This document shows, one piece after another, positions 53,014-63,346 of a stretch of DNA of 64,000 nt. Made by a program: the position numbers and the translations under genes. The stretch lies in contig CP071499.1 of assembly GCA_017354895.1 (NCBI GenBank), forward strand, positions 1,178,001-1,242,000, written 5' to 3'. The DNA is from Podospora comata (lineage: Eukaryota; Ascomycota; Sordariomycetes; Sordariales; Podosporaceae). Numbering within the stretch: position 1 is the first letter of the stretch; each line of letters begins with the position of its first letter. The notes beneath the pieces were generated by a model. It saw nothing but the letters and a program-made list of their open reading frames with translations. It was not told the origin of the DNA and ran no database searches.

Positions 53014-56000
53014 GGTTTGAGTGTACTTTGGTGTGTGTCCTGGTTGAGTGAGTACAAAGGGTGGTCGAGGTGGAGCAGGGCAAGGGCTTGGGATGGGGAA
53101 CTAAGAGGGCGAGGGAAACGAATAGTAAATAAGAAACGAGGTGAGAAAGGTGACGGAGCGGGCGGTCCCAAGACAAGGGATTAGCATGCACGCCAGCAAC
53201 CGCAAATGAGAAGAAGAGAAGGGTGGACGAAGTCTCGTGAGGGGGAAGAAGGAGGGTGAGAATCTCGTATAGTCCGGGTGCGAGGGCCCGTCGTTATAAG
53301 AGATCAAGTCCCGAAATGGGTACCTACCGACGGGGTCCCTGGTGTGGGGGGGGGGGTAGGTACTTACCTGGGAGGGGAAGGGGGCGTGGCCGAGGACATG
53401 CAGGTCGATGGAGAGGGGACGACAGCGCCGATGGCCAGATGGGGCCAGGCGAGCGGACGGGACTGGGACCCGCCTGCAGCTTCACAGCAGCGCCTTCACC
53501 TCGACTGCTGTCTGCCCACTGTCCTCGTCGTCGGTGGAGGAGCAGCATCTGCGGGCAAACAGATCATCAGTGGTAGCCTGGGCTGACTGGGCCTGGCGGA
53601 AGAACAGGGTGAGGTTGACGGGTTTGCCGCGGCTTCGCGTCAGCGTCGTCTTTACTGAGGGCAAGTACCTCCTCATACTACCACCCACTGCTGCCGCATT
53701 CCCGGACGCTACAGACGATATCAGACCCTTGACACTTATAAGTCGAGATAAAATGACCATCTTGGGACGATCTCCAAAGTACTTTTTGTTTCGTACCACC
53801 CCCAGGTTTCATGGCGCTCTTCTCTGAGCATATGCAGCGTGGCACAAGAATACTTGATCCGATCCCAGCCGCTTGACTGGTGACAGGATAGGATAGGCAC
53901 GTTTGATGGAAGACGGGAGACGGAAGAGATGGGACAGCAGCCACACCTGGGGTTTGCGCGGCCCATCGCCATCTGCTCTCTCTCCCTCTTAGGCCCAAGG
54001 TGAAAGAAGAGAGGAAAGGAAAGGGAAGAAAGTCCGTGGGCTATGCTGCCACTTGCATATGCGCAATGGCCATCGAGAGCGAATGGCTGGTCCGGCTTGT
54101 GGTCGGTCGCATGCGACCGGAGCTGAAAGCTGCAGATGTGGACGGTGCAAGCTTACAGCTACACTACGAACAGCGCCACATCTGGAGTAGTGTTACAGAG
54201 CACCGTACCGTAATTACACGGCTGTAAGTCTGAACGTCCGCCAAGAGAAAAGGTCGCCAGACTAACACCCGGCTAGACTCGCCCTGCTGAAGACTCCTCC
54301 TGGCTGGCGTGGCTGGCAGCAAGCTGTTCAGACTCTCTCATGACAGGCCTCTTGACAACAAGTCAAATCATGCAGCGAAATGACTCCTTACTCGTGTTTC
54401 GCTAGTCGAAGAGTAAATGACGCGTCCCACAGCAAGAAGAGCGCGTATCACAGCTCCCGGCCGATCGTAGGACTTTTTTTTTTTCTTTTATGGGGATTTT
54501 TAGTTGCATGAGGCGTGAGGAGTCATATCGATATCCGCCACCGCCCAGAATCTATATGACTGGCCCGTCGAGATCCCACCAGAAACTGGAACTGGTAACT
54601 CGGGTAAACAGTGAGGCGTCAACTGAATACCTTGTGTGAATGGCTCCAGGACTTTCAGATAACGTCCGTGGTCGGGCAGCCAAGTCTGCAGCCAACTCTT
54701 GTTTTGAAAAAGAGCGTCGTTTCTGACTTGTGACTTGTGAGTTGTGATATTGACAGAATGACCATCACTCCAAGGTACCATCCGCTCCCTTATTAGCGAC
54801 ACCGGCGTCCTGAGAAAGATAAACTGCCATGCAGCTGCATGTTCTAGATTAAACACTGTTCGTGTTGCCGCTGAATGGACAGACGGTCGCTTGAAAAGGC
54901 CCGGTGCCGTTTGTGATGGGCCACCTCTTCAGTCATGCATGAAGCTCGCTTGGTGAGGCCTCAAGAGGCATATTGTGCGGTCCATCACACACACCATCTG
55001 GGTCTTGATGGCTTGGGATGGGGTTCCCCCTCCTTGCAAGCCGCCCAAAAACGTTCGAGAAGAAAGCAGCCGGGGCATGTTGGCGGCGGGGAAGAGACAA
55101 AGGCGTCATTTGCCATGGCGAGATTATCTAAATCTCAAGCCATCGTCGTGATCACAAGATAGGCCTCAATCTTCCCTTTGCCCAGTGATATGAAGCGGTG
55201 CCTTAGCTCGAAATCATGACGAGATGACAGAGACGGCGTAGCCATGTTGAAGGCTGCCCTGGAACCAAGGCTCCAACCCCATGACTGCATATCGGTAAGA
55301 TTAGGAGTCCTTCCGCAGTAGACGCAAGAAGCGAGGAGCCGAAAGCGAAAAAGATATCAACATCAGCTTGACCACAAGGAAACATGAAACACACAAGCGC
55401 GCTGCTGGAGGCGTTCTTCTCTTGTCTCAACTCCCTCAGTGGCTGACTGTCTGCCCATCAATAAAAGATCCCGCCCACCCCTCCCCAACATGCCGGTCTT
55501 GTTGCTGGAAATCTTGCTCGACGCCACACGTTCGACTTTCTTGGGCCCAGCACTCGACCAGTATGTCCCGATCTGGGCATGCCGCAGGAGGAGGATGGGA
55601 CCCAGCCAGCCGGCTACACGTCCTGCGATGGCGATATTCGACACCGACTGGTCCCTTTGTCGAATTGTGCGGCCAGGGGTGGGTTCCGGAAGGAGATGTT
55701 CGAGTTGCAACATGCCACTGGCATCCCACTGGCACCCCCAAACGGGCAATATAGAGTGCAGGAGAGGGGGGAAGCATCGCCAGTGAATGCCAGCCTCTCG
55801 TCGGTCCCGTGTCATGGATGACAAGAGCAGGCATGGCATGGCAGACCATGCTAGCGCAGAAGGTGAGCAAAAAGGTGTGTAAGTTGGGATCCCTGCTATT
55901 GAGCCTCATTGGCTGCCGGCCTGACGCCCTCCTCCGGCCGCCATCTTGGAGAAAGACCGAGGATACGGCAGGCGATTGGGTGAAAAACTCGAAACGAGGG

Positions 56001-58393
56001 CAAAAAGGGTGGTGCCGCTTTGCGACGTTACTGCAGACCTGGGGTGGCCTAGAACCACCTACCTGACATCCAGCCTGCCAGATTAGAAGTGAGCGCGAGG
56101 CTGCTGTAGAACCGGCATCTGTTCCTGTCTGGGGTGTCAAATCTCCGTATACTTGGTTATGATAATCATGGTGGAAATGATGACGATGCTGATACTGATG
56201 CTTGGTGTTGATGCTGCTGGAACCTGAACGTGGAGCTAGCTGCTGCTGTGAGGGCGAGGTGAAGTCTGTGAGAGAATGCCCAGACCTGCCCAGTTGAATT
56301 ACGAATACATGGAGAGGGGTTTGTGCGTATCCACACTTGGAAGCACGGTGGGTCTGCAGCCTTTTCTCTCTGCAGCCCCACTGTTTCCAACAACGCAACT
56401 ACACTTATACACACTGTCACTACAGATTGTGGCTTGGCTCATGTGGCTTGCGTACTCTTTCCTCTCTTGTGTGACGGGAGGTGAGGCAAAAAGTGCCGTC
56501 TCTTGCCGCGCAGCAGCGCACACTCGTGACTGACAGTCACTTGACTTCGGCCGGGCTTCCTTCTTCAGGCCAGTGTCCCGTGATCGCAAATATTCCTGGA
56601 TCTCTGTGAACCTCCTGTTTCGGCCAAACACGCCCACTGCCCACTGCCCACTGCCCACTGGCAGATCGTCTCTTGCTCGCGACCACAGTGCGGATCACCA
56701 ATGGCTTCAGCTCGATAACGCCTGACTCTGGACTTCCTTATTTTACTCTGCATGGGGTATCACGACCCAATGATGCCCCAGCGGGTATCGAGAAACAAAG
56801 ACAATTCGACGCGAGGGACTTTCAAGAAAGGAGAAAGGTCACAAAGCTTGGAAACCGGGTTCGGAATGGACAACCCCGCTGGCGAGGGCGAAGAAGAGGA
56901 AGGCGAGTTTACCGCAAGAAAAAAAACATTCTTCCCTGTTTTTCGCCGTGATCCTTCGCCGTCTTCACCGCTAGAAGACCGGTTTATCGCCTCAAACCCA
57001 AGTTCCTTGTGATCATGACTCCCCGACTTGAAATTTCTCAATAAGGAATCCCCCATCAACGGGGGGTTGACGATATCGGATATTGGCCCCTCCTTGTCTT
57101 GTCCGTGTCCCGTCTCCCGTCTCCCGTCGTGCCGGGCGGGCCTTGGCACCGTTGACGTCACTCTTTTGGCTTGTCAAGATCAAGCCTGTCAGGGGTCTGT
57201 CAAAGTCAACATCAACGTCAAAACCGAACTGTATTACAACACATGCCCAGCGATCTGCTAACAAGCCTCACCCCGGCCTGCCCGCCTGATGCCCAACGTT
57301 TTCTTTCTTCAATTCAAAGCCAGGGCAACTGAGGCGAAGCCGACCTTGAAAAAGGTAAAATGTGGGGCCGCCCCGTTGCCCTCGGAGGCAGCCGACTCAG
57401 CCGACCGACCGATCGACTGCCGAACAACCCTCACCTTAACGTGGCCGCCACGTACACCCGGCAACTCTAACGCCACATCTGAAGAGATCCGAGAAAAGGG
57501 TGTCATTCATCATTCAAGCGAGAGAAAAAAAAAACCATCTATTTTCAGCTGGCTCAGGGTAGCGCAAGGGAAAAACTTCAAGGATTGCCCCTCCCTCTTT
57601 TTCAAAGTTACGCAACCCCTGAATGTGGGGAAGCCTCGCTAGCTAGGCTACACCCGGGGGTTAGGGTCGGGGATAAGGGCTCCCTCAAGCGCCCTCTCAA
57701 ATGGTCACCGATCAGAGATCGCTTCGGTCAGCAGGTGCAAGGCCTCGTCACTGCAGCCAACTCACATGTAGGCCCAGCCAACAACTTCCAACCTACCTAC
57801 ATGACCAGCCGATCAAGGGAGTTTATGCATACAGCGTGCAAACACGGAGAGGAGGACCTGTCGGTATACCCGGAAGCAAAGGCAGATTTTTTGGAATGCT
57901 GTCTCGGCAGTTGTACCTAGACCGGTCTGCCTTATGCTGGTGGTGGTCAGCACCTTGGTTGGTACAGCCCCACATTCGCTGCCTGTTAGCGTACCGACGC
58001 AAGGGAAAGGGGGCTCAGCCCAGCGGTTCAGTACTGGCACTCTTTGGAGCCGAGGCCGGTGAGATAGGCGGTGGGTTGGGTTACTCGATCTTCTATTGAC
58101 GTTTGGAATGTTGCTTCTTTGAAGATGAAAGTGTGCTCGTGACAACTGGGAATGTGCAGCCACGACACACGATTCCTAAAATATATCTTATTTTCCATCT
58201 TTCTACTCAAAGACATATACCATCCGTAAAGGCCTAAACTCACCGTCGAACTGCTGTGGTCATGTTGTGGCCGCTGAATAGCCCAGCACCAAACCAGATA
58301 ATGTAAACAAAACCTAACAGAATATTCCACACACATCCCAACTTCACCCGCCCAAATCCCATGTAATAATCCTTCCCTCCGCATCTTCCCCCT
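53014..58393. other. 5.4-kb gene-poor spacer
   Basis: No gene recognised. The left end must hold the promoter of the orphan gene. A 320-codon frame on the minus strand (55436..56398) begins with TTG, has no ATG in its first half and no motif, so it is not called. A CCCACTGCCCACTGCCCACTG repeat lies at about 56636..56660 and a GGGGTTAGGGTCGGG box at 57656..57670. The far right carries the 3' region of the Asn-rich ORF. Confidence 0.4.
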
Positions 58394-59872
58394 TTACCAA
58401 TCCCCCAACCCAGTAATCCCCTTCTCCTCCTCCTCCTCTTCCTCCTTCTTATCATCATCCCACCCACCATCATTCCCCCCTTTATCCCCCCCCTCTTTCT
58501 TCTTCCCATCATCACTCTTGTTCCCACCCGTAACGCTGCTAGCAACAGCAGCAACCAAACCCCCCAACCCACCCAGCCCCCACCCGAAACCCCCAAGTTT
58601 ATTCCCCAACTTCACCCCGCCATCATCCTCCTTCCCAACAGGACTAGGAGTCCTAAACTCCCCCTCTGCCTTTTCCTTCCCCTTATCCACCTTCTTTTTC
58701 TCAGGGGAGTTTGGCCCCGGTGTCTCGTTCCATGAGCCAGGCATGGACATCTCACTGTTGTTTGGTTTCTTCTTGTCCCACGGATTCGGATCGACGTTTT
58801 CGTTGTCCGAGTCGAACTGGTCTTGGGGTGAAGGTTGAAAGGTGAGTTTTTTGCGGGAGGAATTTTTGTTGGTGTTGGTTCCTGTGAGGGAGGCGGGTTT
58901 GGGGAAGGTGAAGGGGGAGGGGGGTTTAGAGGGGGGGTTGGTGTCGGGCCAGGTGTTGTTGTTGTTGTTGTTGTTCTCGTTGCCCCAGCTGTTGTCATTG
59001 GAGGTATCATTGTTGTCACCCGAGTTGTTGTTGTCATCGTTGCCCCAACTGCCGCCGCCGTTGTTGTTGTTCTCAGCCGAGGTATCATTGTTATTGTTGT
59101 CGTTGCCCCAGCTGTTGTCGCCATTGTTGTTGTTGTTGTTGTTGTTGCCGTTGGAGGTATCGTTGTTGTCACCAGAGGAGTTATTCTCATTACCCCAACC
59201 GCCACCCGCATTGTCATTGGAGGTATCATTGTTATCCCCAGAGGTGTTGTTTTCGCTGCCCCAACTGTCGCCGCCGCCGTTGTTGTTGAAGGTATCATTG
59301 GAGTTGTCGTTGGAGTTGTCGTTGGGGTCATCATTTCCGTTGCCCCAACCCCCCCAACTGTTGTCATTGGAGTTTTCGTTGGAATTGTCGTTTCCGTTAC
59401 CCCAGCCGCCACCGTTGTTGTCATTGTTGCCATCATCAGACCCGGCCTTAGTGCTCTCGGTGAACTGAACAGCAGGAGAGGCCGACTTGCCCTTCTTCCC
59501 TCCTTTCTTGTTCTTCCCTCCTTTGCTGTTACTTCCGCCCTGGTTGTTACTTCCGCCCTGGTTGTTACCTCCGCCCTGGTTGTTACTTCCACCCTGGTTT
59601 TTACTTCCACCCTGGTTGTTACCTCCACCGTTGTTCCCTCCACCGCCGTTGTTGCCGCCGGAGCCAGAAGCCACATTCGGAGTTCCCTGCTGCGCCCTAG
59701 GTGTCCCCCGGCCCTGGCCCTGCCCCTGTGACGCCGAATCATTCGGCCATATCGGAGGCACAGCGTTCAACTGCCACGACCCCGGCATCTGCTGCCACTG
59801 CTGGTACCCAGCCATTCCCTGCGGAGTAAAGTTGTGAGGACCGTAAGCCCCAGGCTGCACGGGAGGCTGCAT
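58394..59872 (-). CDS. Asn/Gly-rich low-complexity ORF, in frame with upstream ORF
   Basis: 492 residues from the ATG at 59872, but in the same frame as the Lys-rich ORF upstream and only 18 bases past its TAG. Residues 1 to 50 are Gln/Pro/Trp-rich (GYQQWQQMPGSWQLN). Then GNNQGG-type repeats, then from about 150 to 310 Asn runs with WGNENN and NDTSNDN units, encoded by AAC repeats (GTT on plus). The C-terminal 180 residues are acidic and Lys-rich. This is a prion-like composition. No promoter-sized gap exists between the two ORFs, so it is more likely the 3' part of one gene than an independent gene. Function unknown. Confidence 0.6.
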   Translation of the reverse strand: MQPPVQPGAYGPHNFTPQGMAGYQQWQQMPGSWQLNAVPPIWPNDSASQGQGQGRGTPRAQQGTPNVASGSGGNNGGGGNNGGGNNQGGSKNQGGSNNQGGGNNQGGSNNQGGSNSKGGKNKKGGKKGKSASPAVQFTESTKAGSDDGNNDNNGGGWGNGNDNSNENSNDNSWGGWGNGNDDPNDNSNDNSNDTFNNNGGGDSWGSENNTSGDNNDTSNDNAGGGWGNENNSSGDNNDTSNGNNNNNNNNGDNSWGNDNNNNDTSAENNNNGGGSWGNDDNNNSGDNNDTSNDNSWGNENNNNNNNTWPDTNPPSKPPSPFTFPKPASLTGTNTNKNSSRKKLTFQPSPQDQFDSDNENVDPNPWDKKKPNNSEMSMPGSWNETPGPNSPEKKKVDKGKEKAEGEFRTPSPVGKEDDGGVKLGNKLGGFGWGLGGLGGLVAAVASSVTGGNKSDDGKKKEGGDKGGNDGGWDDDKKEEEEEEEKGITGLGDW

Positions 59873-59890
59873 CACAGGCGGTGGAGGACC

Positions 59891-61672
59891 CTAGCCTCCC
59901 CACGCAGGACCGCCAGGTTGATGGGACCAGTAGGGATTCGGACAGTCTGTGTGGATGATGTTGGTCACAGGATGCACAACACCATCCCCGGCGTAGCCAT
60001 AGTTCTGGAACTGGGGGTGGATAGGAGCCGGTGGAAAGCCCACAGGCACAGTGGGTTGCTGAGCTGGGCTGTCAAAGACTTGGACATGACCGTCTAGGTA
60101 GTAGGCGTTGCGCGGTGGTTGGACGGTGGCTGAGCGAGAGGGGACATGCTGGACGGTGGCTGATCCCTGGGCGTTGTTCGAAGACTGGTTGCCACCGTCG
60201 GGTTTCTGCTGATCAGACTTGTGCTGGTTTTGGCTGATACCAGAGCTGTCGCCGGCAGCCTTCTTGTTGTTCTGGGGGTTATCCTGCTTGCCCCTGTCTC
60301 CCTTTTTATCGTCCTTCTTGCCCTCCTGCCTCTCGTCCTTCTTGTCGTCTTTCTTGCCCTCCTGTTTCTCATCCTTCTTGGCATCCTTGTTCACACCCTT
60401 CTTGTCATCCTGCTTATCATCCTTTCCGTCCTTCTTCCCATCCTTCTTGCCCTTGTCATTCCCCGCAGAACCACCCTTCTTCTTCAGACAGTCCGTAAGC
60501 AGCGCCGCGGCTATCTCCTTTCTAGTTCGGGGCTTGCTCAACTCCTGGCCCAGGAGTCTCCGACCCTGAATGCAGTTCTCGCAGCCGCATATGGCATGGG
60601 GCTCCAGATCGGGGGTGACAAAGTCGTCAGGAGCGCCCGCGTCTTGCTTCTTCGTGTTGTTCTGGCCCGACTTGTTGTCTCTTGACTTGTCCTCGGTCTT
60701 ATTGTCATCAGCCTTCTTCTTGTCCTCTGCTTTCTTGTTGCCCTCGACCTTCTTCTCCGCCTCCATGGTCTTGCTGGACTCACCCTTCTCGTCAGGCTCG
60801 GGATGAACCAGCTTAGCCTTGGCCAGCGTCTTGCTGCTCTGAAGCGGCACCTTTGCGACAAAAGTCTCGCCCTCACCGTCGCTGCCCGTATAGACCTCAA
60901 CCTGAAATTTCGGCTTCTTGGCTGTGGTGTTGACAGGTTTCTCTGTCTCTTGAGTCTTCTTGACCTCCTTGGGTTTGGCAGAGTCAGCCTTCTTCTCCTC
61001 CTTTGACGGAGATGACTTGGGATCGCTCGGTTTGCCCTTTGTTTGCTGTTGCTTGTAAGCCTTGGAAACTGCCAACGCTATAGCAATGGCGCGCTCCTCC
61101 TCGTCTGAGTCAATGTCTGAAAAGATCTCGGAAAGTCGCTTGGTCGCGGCCGCCTCGATCTCTGCCTTCCTCTTGGTCTCCTCTTCTTTCGCTTTCTCTT
61201 TGGCCACCTTCCTGTCTTGAGCAGCGTGAACCGTAACAACTGTTCTAGCCTCAGCTCGGGCAATGGCAACACTAGCCTTTTTAAGTGCGGCGGCAGCGGC
61301 AGCAGTAGCCTCGATGTCGATGGAAGCCGTCTCGGCTTGGGCAGCTTGGGCGGCTCTTGCTTTGTGACAACTCTTGTGCTCTCGAGGATGACGGGACTCG
61401 CCATGCTCGCGGTGCTCGTGGTGCTCACTGGCTCGATGCCTGATGGGCGGCTGAGCAGTAGTCGAACCTTGTCGATCGTAGTATCTGTCTCGGGACGGGG
61501 ACCGATGCCTAGAGGGGGGGCGGGGTCTAGAATCGCGGCGCCTGGAATCTCTGCCTCTGTACTCTTTCTCCTCTGATCTCCGTCTCTCCGGCTCGGGTGT
61601 TGTCAGTCTCTCCTTTTCGGTGCGAGTGAGATTGCGACCCATAATCCACTCCATCATGGTATTGGGAGGCAT
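59891..61672 (-). CDS. Lys/Glu-rich disordered protein
   Basis: 593 residues from the ATG at 61672 (MPPNTMMEWIMGRNLTRTEK) to the TAG at 59891. Residues 15 to 105 are Arg/Ser/Glu-rich (RS-like and His-rich). A helical Ala/Glu/Lys segment follows (about 110 to 230, with FSDIDSDEEERAIAIALAVS). A short conserved-looking island PHAICGCENCIQGRR with CxCxxC and RTRKEIAAALLTDCLKKK is at about 385 to 425. Next come KKDGKKDDK-type repeats, then a Pro/Tyr/Gly-rich end. The frame continues past the stop without another break for 500 codons. I do not recognise a family; it may be a nuclear RNA-linked protein, which is a guess from composition. Confidence 0.72.
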   Translation of the reverse strand: MPPNTMMEWIMGRNLTRTEKERLTTPEPERRRSEEKEYRGRDSRRRDSRPRPPSRHRSPSRDRYYDRQGSTTAQPPIRHRASEHHEHREHGESRHPREHKSCHKARAAQAAQAETASIDIEATAAAAAALKKASVAIARAEARTVVTVHAAQDRKVAKEKAKEEETKRKAEIEAAATKRLSEIFSDIDSDEEERAIAIALAVSKAYKQQQTKGKPSDPKSSPSKEEKKADSAKPKEVKKTQETEKPVNTTAKKPKFQVEVYTGSDGEGETFVAKVPLQSSKTLAKAKLVHPEPDEKGESSKTMEAEKKVEGNKKAEDKKKADDNKTEDKSRDNKSGQNNTKKQDAGAPDDFVTPDLEPHAICGCENCIQGRRLLGQELSKPRTRKEIAAALLTDCLKKKGGSAGNDKGKKDGKKDGKDDKQDDKKGVNKDAKKDEKQEGKKDDKKDERQEGKKDDKKGDRGKQDNPQNNKKAAGDSSGISQNQHKSDQQKPDGGNQSSNNAQGSATVQHVPSRSATVQPPRNAYYLDGHVQVFDSPAQQPTVPVGFPPAPIHPQFQNYGYAGDGVVHPVTNIIHTDCPNPYWSHQPGGPAWGG

Positions 61673-62530
61673 GGCTGCGGTCAGCGAGCCGCAGCGAGCA
61701 GTGCGACTTTGGTGATGTTGGAGACAAGAGGAAAAGTCAAAAAACAACTATCAATCTCCTGAAGTGATAGTGACGGAACGGAAACAGACCGGTAGCGGTG
61801 TTGAAGGGCGAAGAACAAGGAAAGAATCGAGAAGGAGCCTCTCGATCCAAGCGGGTGTTTGGAGGAAAGGAAACAAGTTGGGGAGGGGCCAACGGCCCTG
61901 AGTGAAGAGGAGAGAACGACGAGAGGGGAAATACTTGGCCTGGTGTCGAACAGTAACCAGAGAGGAAAGTAGCCGCAGAAAGCAATTTGCTGTGAAGGAG
62001 AGTATGCGCTGAAAACTGTAGTCGCAAGGTAGGAAGAAGCTTTGTATTTGCAGGAAGAAATGGCTATTACAGCAAAGTCGGTGGTGGGGGGTGGAAGGGA
62101 GATTTTTGCAAGAAAGGCGGGTCTCGTTGCTGGAAATTCACTTGAGACGGAAAGGTAAGGGGGCAAGTCGAGTGTTTGAGGAAGTCGCTCAGAAGGTCGT
62201 GGGTCTGCCCGTAGTTCTCATGTCGTCGACTGATGCCCTGCAGTTTGAGGCTCAATGGAGATGCCCCATGGCCCGTGTCAGTCGACATCTGCCATTGAGA
62301 GTCCCGTCGAGTCTCTCTCACTGACTCGAAGCCTCCCATTCCCCGTCGAAACCACGCAGTTTGAGGCCCCGTTCAACCACAAGTAACCAACACAAACAAG
62401 ACCTTCGAGACAAAGAGACGCAGAAAAGAAAGAAAATACATTAACCCATCAACCCTTATGTATCTCACAAGTTCAAAGCTCTCATCATGTACCGTGTTCC
62501 ATAGTCCCGACCCATCTTCATCACCACCAA
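61673..62530. other. Spacer between the Lys-rich gene and CAB5
   Basis: 858 bases: promoter and leader of the Lys-rich gene and the 3' UTR of CAB5. Minus-strand frames here lack conserved motifs. Near 62215..62345 there is an imperfect repeat around CGTCGA and CAGTTTGAGGC. Confidence 0.4.
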
Positions 62531-63346
62531 CTACAGCTTAGCCCTCTCCCTCCTCTCCCTCTCCTCCCACTCCCTCTCCCCCCTCCAATTCCTCCACAAC
62601 CCCCACCCCCCAACAACCAACGCCAACGGAGGACAAACCCACAAAACCCACCCCCACCACCTCGGGCTCCCCCTCTCCACCTCCTCCATAACCCTCCTCA
62701 ACTCCCTCTTCAGATCGTCCTTATCCCCATCATTCCAAACCACCACCCCCCCACCAAAAGCCGCCCTCTCAACCTTTTTCATCACCCCCCCCTGACTCCT
62801 AACCCGATTCTCCGCATCCTCCCTGCTCAAATGCCCATCCCGCCTCATCAACCTCTCCATCTGAACCTCCTCATCCTTCACCCCAACAACCATAACCCGT
62901 CCCACATACCGATCAAGCTTACTCTCAAACAACAACGGCACATCCAACACCACCGCCCTTTCCCCTTTGACATACTCCCTCACCACAGCCCAAAACATGG
63001 CCTTCCTCACAGCAGGGTGCACAATCCCGTTCAGCACCCCCCTGTCCTTCGCCCTCTCCAGACTAGTACCGAAAACCCTCTTCCCGAGCGCCGGTCGGTT
63101 CAACGGGCGGCCTTTTCCGTTTGGTCCATTCTCCGGCATGTCCTCTGACACGGGGACGAGTAAGTCGGGTGTGCTTGGGAGGAAGTGCTTCACAATGGCA
63201 TTGTAACCCGGCGTGCCCGGCTCGACGACCTGGCGGGCGATCAGGTCGGCGTCGATGATGGGGAGGTTGTAGGGTGGCTGCGATAAAAGGGAGGAAACAG
63301 TTGATTTGCCCGTGGCTATCGAGCCCGTGAGGCCTATGAGCAGCAT
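62531..63346 (-). CDS. CAB5: Dephospho-CoA kinase with C-terminal membrane segment
   Basis: A single exon of 271 residues from the ATG at 63346. The N-terminal P-loop LIGLTGSIATGKST is followed by IIDADLIARQVVEPGTPGY (substrate-binding Asp), GIVHPAVRKAMFW, VVLDVPLLFESKLD and MERLMRRDGHLSREDAENRV, the full coenzyme A biosynthesis kinase pattern. The enzyme phosphorylates the 3'-OH of dephospho-CoA, the last step of CoA synthesis. After residue about 225 comes a hydrophobic stretch WGWVLWVCPPLALVVGGWGL and a basic tail, likely a membrane anchor, as in eukaryotic forms. No intron. Confidence 0.95.
   Translation of the reverse strand: MLLIGLTGSIATGKSTVSSLLSQPPYNLPIIDADLIARQVVEPGTPGYNAIVKHFLPSTPDLLVPVSEDMPENGPNGKGRPLNRPALGKRVFGTSLERAKDRGVLNGIVHPAVRKAMFWAVVREYVKGERAVVLDVPLLFESKLDRYVGRVMVVGVKDEEVQMERLMRRDGHLSREDAENRVRSQGGVMKKVERAAFGGGVVVWNDGDKDDLKRELRRVMEEVERGSPRWWGWVLWVCPPLALVVGGWGLWRNWRGEREWEERERRERAKL

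Noticed and set aside
55436-56398. 320-codon frame on the minus strand in the large spacer
   Set aside because: It begins with TTG, has no ATG until past its middle, overlaps other open frames, and has no motif or gene-like composition.
56752-57012. 86-codon frame with a true ATG in the right spacer
   Set aside because: No homology known to me and several overlapping frames of similar length; not enough to call.
58835-59731. 298-codon Val/Ala-rich frame on the plus strand
   Set aside because: It is the antisense of the Asn-rich repeats; (GTT)n keeps all frames open.
60221-60685. Hydrophobic plus-strand frames opposite the Lys-rich ORF
   Set aside because: Antisense of AAG/GAG-rich codons gives Leu/Phe-rich reading; no independent support.
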